DNA from: an uncultured Clostridia bacterium
Lineage (GTDB): Bacteria > Bacillota > Clostridia > TANB77 > CAG-508
Assembly (NCBI GenBank): GCA_934149165.1
Contig: CAKPDY010000029.1
Coordinates: 1 to 18,905, forward strand
Length of the DNA stretch: 18,905 bases
Direction of reading: 5' to 3'
Below the pieces are notes generated by a model, which made no database searches, was not told the DNA's origin, and was given only the letters and a program-made list of their open reading frames with translations. Made by a program: the position numbers and the translations under genes. Every line of letters starts with the position of its first letter. Positions within the stretch are counted from its first letter, which is position 1. Shown piece by piece: positions 16,954 to 18,905 of the stretch.

Positions 16954-17412
16954 TTATTTTTCATTTTCTCTATCTATTGCTACTAAAACCGTTTCATTTA
17001 CATTATTTGCAATATTATCTTCAAATTTTTGCATAATATCTCTAACAACTTTCCAAATTCCTACAGCTCCAAATATTACAATCATAGAAACTACCAGACC
17101 TATTGTTTGTTGCTTTAATTTTGCTTTCTTATCTGGAGTTGCTATTATCCATTTTATAGCCATAATAACTGTTACAGCCATTATTACAACAACAGCTATA
17201 GATACTAATATTTGACCTATTGGAATAAATGAATCAACAAAATCATCCACTCTTGTACCATCTTTTTCTTGACTTTTACCAATATCTAAAAACGAATTAC
17301 CAGCAGAAATAATATCACTCATTGATGCTGCTTTTACATAAGAACATTTTAAAAATAGGAAGCTTGCAATAATTAAAATAATAATTAATATTTTCTTCAT
17401 TTTTTTCTTCAT
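16954..17412 (-). CDS. TrbC/VirB2-like pilin
   Basis: This gene encodes 152 residues. Start choice: ATG at 17412 has GGAG 9 bases upstream, while an in-frame ATG at 17427 has no ribosome site; a third ATG lies at 17400. A signal peptide (about 1-28, ending YVKA) is followed by a polar segment and two membrane spans (about 66-90 and 103-122). The loop between them, ATPDKKAKLKQQ, is characteristic of the TrbC/VirB2 family in Gram-positive systems. A charged tail follows. VirB2-type proteins are the pilus or channel-lining subunits of type IV secretion systems. It is the first gene of the operon, 23 bases before the PrgI-like gene, and lies directly downstream of two predicted promoters. Confidence 0.92.
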   Translation of the reverse strand: MKKKMKKILIIILIIASFLFLKCSYVKAASMSDIISAGNSFLDIGKSQEKDGTRVDDFVDSFIPIGQILVSIAVVVIMAVTVIMAIKWIIATPDKKAKLKQQTIGLVVSMIVIFGAVGIWKVVRDIMQKFEDNIANNVNETVLVAIDRENEK

Positions 17413-17464
17413 TTTTTCTTTCTCCATAAAATTATATTTGCAATCATTTTTTCATTCTTGGTTT

Positions 17465-17510
17465 ATATTACATTAAATAAATAATTGCATAAGAAACCTT
17501 AATGTAATAT
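17465..17510 (-). repeat. Perfect 12-bp inverted repeat in the operon leader
   Basis: ATATTACATTAA (17465-17476) and TTAATGTAATAT (17499-17510) are exact reverse complements separated by 22 bases. The pair lies just downstream of the proximal promoter, so it would fall at the very start of that transcript. It could be an operator for a dimeric regulator or a leader hairpin. It has no U-run and is not a standard terminator. Confidence 0.7.
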
Positions 17511-17524
17511 TCTCTATACTAAAT

Positions 17525-17553
17525 ATTATATTTTATCAAAAATCATTTTTCAA
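17525..17553 (-). promoter_or_regulatory. Proximal sigma-70/A-type promoter of the secretion operon
   Basis: On the minus strand TTGAAA (17548-17553) and TATAAT (17525-17530) are separated by 17 bases. This is a perfect -10 and a four-of-six-plus -35 at ideal spacing. The start of transcription would be near 17518, giving a leader of about 105 bases before the pilin ATG. The DNA is very AT-rich, so chance matches are common, but the exact -10 and spacing make it credible. Confidence 0.65.
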
Positions 17554-17617
17554 CAAAAAAAGCCATAAAACAATGCATTTTACTAAATTTAATATAATTG
17601 TAATATTTCATTCTGCT

Positions 17618-17746
17618 AAATTTTCAAAATCTTCTTACGGATAGTTCTATTTTAGGTTTTTGAAAATTTTTATCTTTAGTTTTATGCAATTTATTTCCTA
17701 CGGCTATAAGACTTTTATTATTTTTTTCTTAAAATTTCAAAATTTT
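17618..17746 (-). promoter_or_regulatory. Candidate structured leader RNA segment upstream of the operon
   Basis: AAATTTTCAAAA (17618-17629) pairs exactly with TTTTGAAAATTT (17658-17669). A second pairing is possible between CTTACGGATAG (17634-17644, inside the loop of the first) and CTATAAG (17704-17710), interrupted by a CGGA bulge. A further copy of the AT-rich arm lies at 17731-17746. TACGG occurs twice (17636 and 17699). The arms interleave, so they would form a pseudoknot or exclude one another. The segment lies between the two promoters and would be transcribed only from the distal one. I do not recognise a known riboswitch class. Confidence 0.35.
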
Positions 17747-17872
17747 ATACAAATAAAAAAACACAAAAAAACAAACAAGTTGTTTTCCGTGAATTGAAAT
17801 TTTAATTATATTATCTTGATTTCACCTATATAAATTTTTATTATAGATTAACTACACTTGTTTATATTAAAT

Positions 17873-17901
17873 ATTTTATACTATTATGTCGATTTTGTCA
17901 A
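17873..17901 (-). promoter_or_regulatory. Distal sigma-70/A-type promoter upstream of the secretion operon
   Basis: On the minus strand a consensus TTGACA (17896-17901) is followed after 17 bases by TAAAAT (17873-17878). Transcription would begin near 17866, giving a leader of about 450 bases before the pilin gene. An alternative -10 TATAAA lies two bases closer to the -35. Confidence 0.65.
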
Positions 17902-17992
17902 TAGAATAATACTCTTCTCAACAGGATTAAAACATAAATATATAATGTAACTTCCACTTACAAATTATTATTACTCAACTCATAAAATGATT

Positions 17993-18025
17993 ACTGCATA
18001 ACTATAAATACTATAGTTATGCAGT
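17993..18025 (-). terminator. Perfect 14-bp hairpin, probable terminator of the 18044-18604 gene
   Basis: ACTGCATAACTATA (17993-18006) and TATAGTTATGCAGT (18012-18025) are exact reverse complements with a 5-base loop. On the minus strand the hairpin begins 18 bases after the stop of the membrane protein gene. The following AATCATTTTATG is only moderately U-rich, so termination may be inefficient, or the element may serve another role. Confidence 0.5.
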
Positions 18026-18043
18026 TCTTTAACTACTATATTA

Positions 18044-18604
18044 TTATTTTTTTGAATTTAATATTTTAAATATGGCTATAGGTATAAGTATCAAAATAAT
18101 CATTCCCAGATTTTTCATTGTAATATAATTAATTATTATTACAATTTTTATACATAAAACCCATATAATGTCTATCGCTAATGTTCCCACAAAGCAACAA
18201 AAGATTAAACTAAATAATTGCATAATTTTAATATGATTTCTTATTGTAATATATAATAGTGGAATTATAATAAAAATTATACACAATATAAATATCAGAT
18301 GTACTATAACATTTGATAATATGTAGTAATTTCCAGGATTAACGAAAAATTTAATAAAATCTAACGGACTATTTGGCTGTATACAAGAAATAACAATTAT
18401 TCTTAATATAGTAATTGAAACAAAAACAAAAAGCGGATATCCATCAAAGCACCCTAATATATCATAATCAAGTCTGCTTGAATACGTGTATCTAATCATT
18501 ACAAAAACAAATGAAAGTGTACATACTATTATTAACATTTTTATAATAATCGGACTTATGAAAAAAACATATGACCATAATAAAATTAAAAAATACGATA
18601 CCAT
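18044..18604 (-). CDS. Polytopic membrane protein, family unknown
   Basis: This gene encodes 186 residues, most of them hydrophobic. About five to six spans are visible, for example near 3-20, 22-38, 56-74, 95-120, 127-150 and 165-182, with a short basic C-terminus (NSKK). Polar loops include YSSRLDYD, CIQPNSPLD and TIRNHIK. I see no catalytic or transport motif and cannot assign a family. ATG at 18604 has AGGA about 8 bases upstream. It has its own strong promoter and a hairpin after its stop, so it appears to be a separate single-gene unit from the secretion operon, although it points the same way. Bacterial code-11 use and base composition match the neighbours. Function is unknown; a link to the secretion genes is only positional. 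Confidence 0.8.
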   Translation of the reverse strand: MVSYFLILLWSYVFFISPIIIKMLIIVCTLSFVFVMIRYTYSSRLDYDILGCFDGYPLFVFVSITILRIIVISCIQPNSPLDFIKFFVNPGNYYILSNVIVHLIFILCIIFIIIPLLYITIRNHIKIMQLFSLIFCCFVGTLAIDIIWVLCIKIVIIINYITMKNLGMIILILIPIAIFKILNSKK

Positions 18605-18766
18605 AAATTTCTTCCTTTCTTTAATAATGTATTTATTATATTTTTCAGCTTTTAAGAAATTTTATGATATTTATTAACACTCCTTTCAAAATATACTCGC
18701 TATTTTTTTGTTAACTTAAAAAACAATATTTATTATTTTTCATTATGTTTTGTTATTATGTTGTAC

Positions 18767-18795
18767 ATTATAACATTTGCCTAATTAAAAGTCAA
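18767..18795 (-). promoter_or_regulatory. Sigma-70/A-type promoter of the 18044-18604 membrane protein gene
   Basis: On the minus strand TTGACT (18790-18795) and TATAAT (18767-18772) are separated by 17 bases, which is close to consensus. Transcription should start near 18760, leaving a leader of about 155 bases before the ATG at 18604. That leader contains an orphan ribosome-site-like AAAGGAG near 18681-18687. Confidence 0.72.
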
Positions 18796-18852
18796 TATTT
18801 ATATGACAGTATATTTGATTCATTAGACAAAAGTAGATTGTAAAAGTAAAAT

Positions 18853-18885
18853 AAACTTAAATATATAAATAATATATTTAAGTTT
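18853..18885 (-). terminator. 14-bp AT-rich hairpin at right edge, possible terminator of an upstream gene outside the window
   Basis: AAACTTAAATATAT (18853-18866) and ATATATTTAAGTTT (18872-18885) are exact reverse complements with a 5-base loop. On the minus strand the hairpin is followed by a T-rich stretch (ATTTTACTTTTAC). This fits an intrinsic terminator for a leftward gene beyond the right edge, but the stem is almost all A/T, so the call is tentative. Confidence 0.45.
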
Positions 18886-18905
18886 TACACTACCATAAAT
18901 GTAAG

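Larger units (their letters stand above)
17413..18043. other. 631-bp intergenic control region without a gene
   Basis: No open frame with a ribosome site was found on either strand. The region holds two leftward promoters, an inverted repeat near the start of the proximal transcript, a set of interleaved inverted repeats between the promoters, and at its right end a 14-bp hairpin that closes the neighbouring transcription unit. The rest is A/T-rich sequence, including poly-A runs around 17750-17775, in which I see nothing further. Confidence 0.8.

Noticed and set aside
17540..17580. An 11-codon ATG frame in the operon leader (minus strand)
   Set aside because: It has no ribosome site and overlaps the proximal promoter, so a leader peptide is not supported.
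17810..17850. A plus-strand promoter-like pair (TTGATT, 17 bases, TATTAT)
   Set aside because: The match is modest, the region is very AT-rich, and no plus-strand gene lies downstream.
1..18905. A Mollicute origin with TGA read as Trp
   Set aside because: Trp is encoded by TGG throughout the genes, and TGA is not needed to keep any long frame open.

Overview
The window comes from a low-GC Gram-positive bacterium, most likely a member of the Clostridia or a related Bacillota lineage. The evidence is very AT-rich DNA, AAA/ATA/TTA-heavy codon use, strong AGGAGG-type ribosome sites, and secretion genes of the Gram-positive TrbC–PrgI–VirB4–VirB6 type. TGG encodes Trp and TGA is not read through, so it is not a code-4 Mollicute. 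I cannot assign a species.

All genes read on the minus strand, right to left. At the right end (18905 to 18044) a hairpin that may end a neighbouring transcript is followed by a strong promoter and a short polytopic membrane protein of unknown function. A perfect 14-bp hairpin then closes that unit. The gap at 17413-18043 has no gene but carries two good sigma-70/A-type promoters pointing left and several inverted repeats, so it looks like the control region of the operon.

From 17412 to the left edge runs one tightly packed operon of nine complete genes plus a tenth that is cut by the window. It encodes a type IV secretion-like machine. In order the genes are: a TrbC/VirB2-like pilin; a PrgI/VirB3-like protein; a membrane-anchored protein resembling the N-terminal part of VirB4; the VirB4-type ATPase with Walker motifs; a minimal VirB6-like channel protein; a single-pass protein with a large outer domain (unrecognised); a 1392-residue fusion of two NlpC/P60-type domains, a VirB6-like core and a long charged tail; a third VirB6-like protein with a Ser/Thr-rich repeat linker; a 1239-residue membrane-anchored surface protein with a lysozyme-like C-terminus; a small single-pass protein; and the start of another single-pass protein.

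Inferred mechanism: the pilin and VirB3-like protein build the inner-membrane and pilus base, the VirB4 pair powers it, and three divergent VirB6-like proteins form or line the channel. The cell wall is opened by a peptidase (NlpC/P60) and possibly a glycosidase (lysozyme-like), each fused to a large structural subunit. No relaxase, coupling ATPase (VirD4) or integrase lies in the window, so conjugation is possible but not shown. The most unusual points are the three-member VirB6 set with different extensions, the NlpC/P60–VirB6 fusion with a degenerate second peptidase domain, and the two-gene VirB4.
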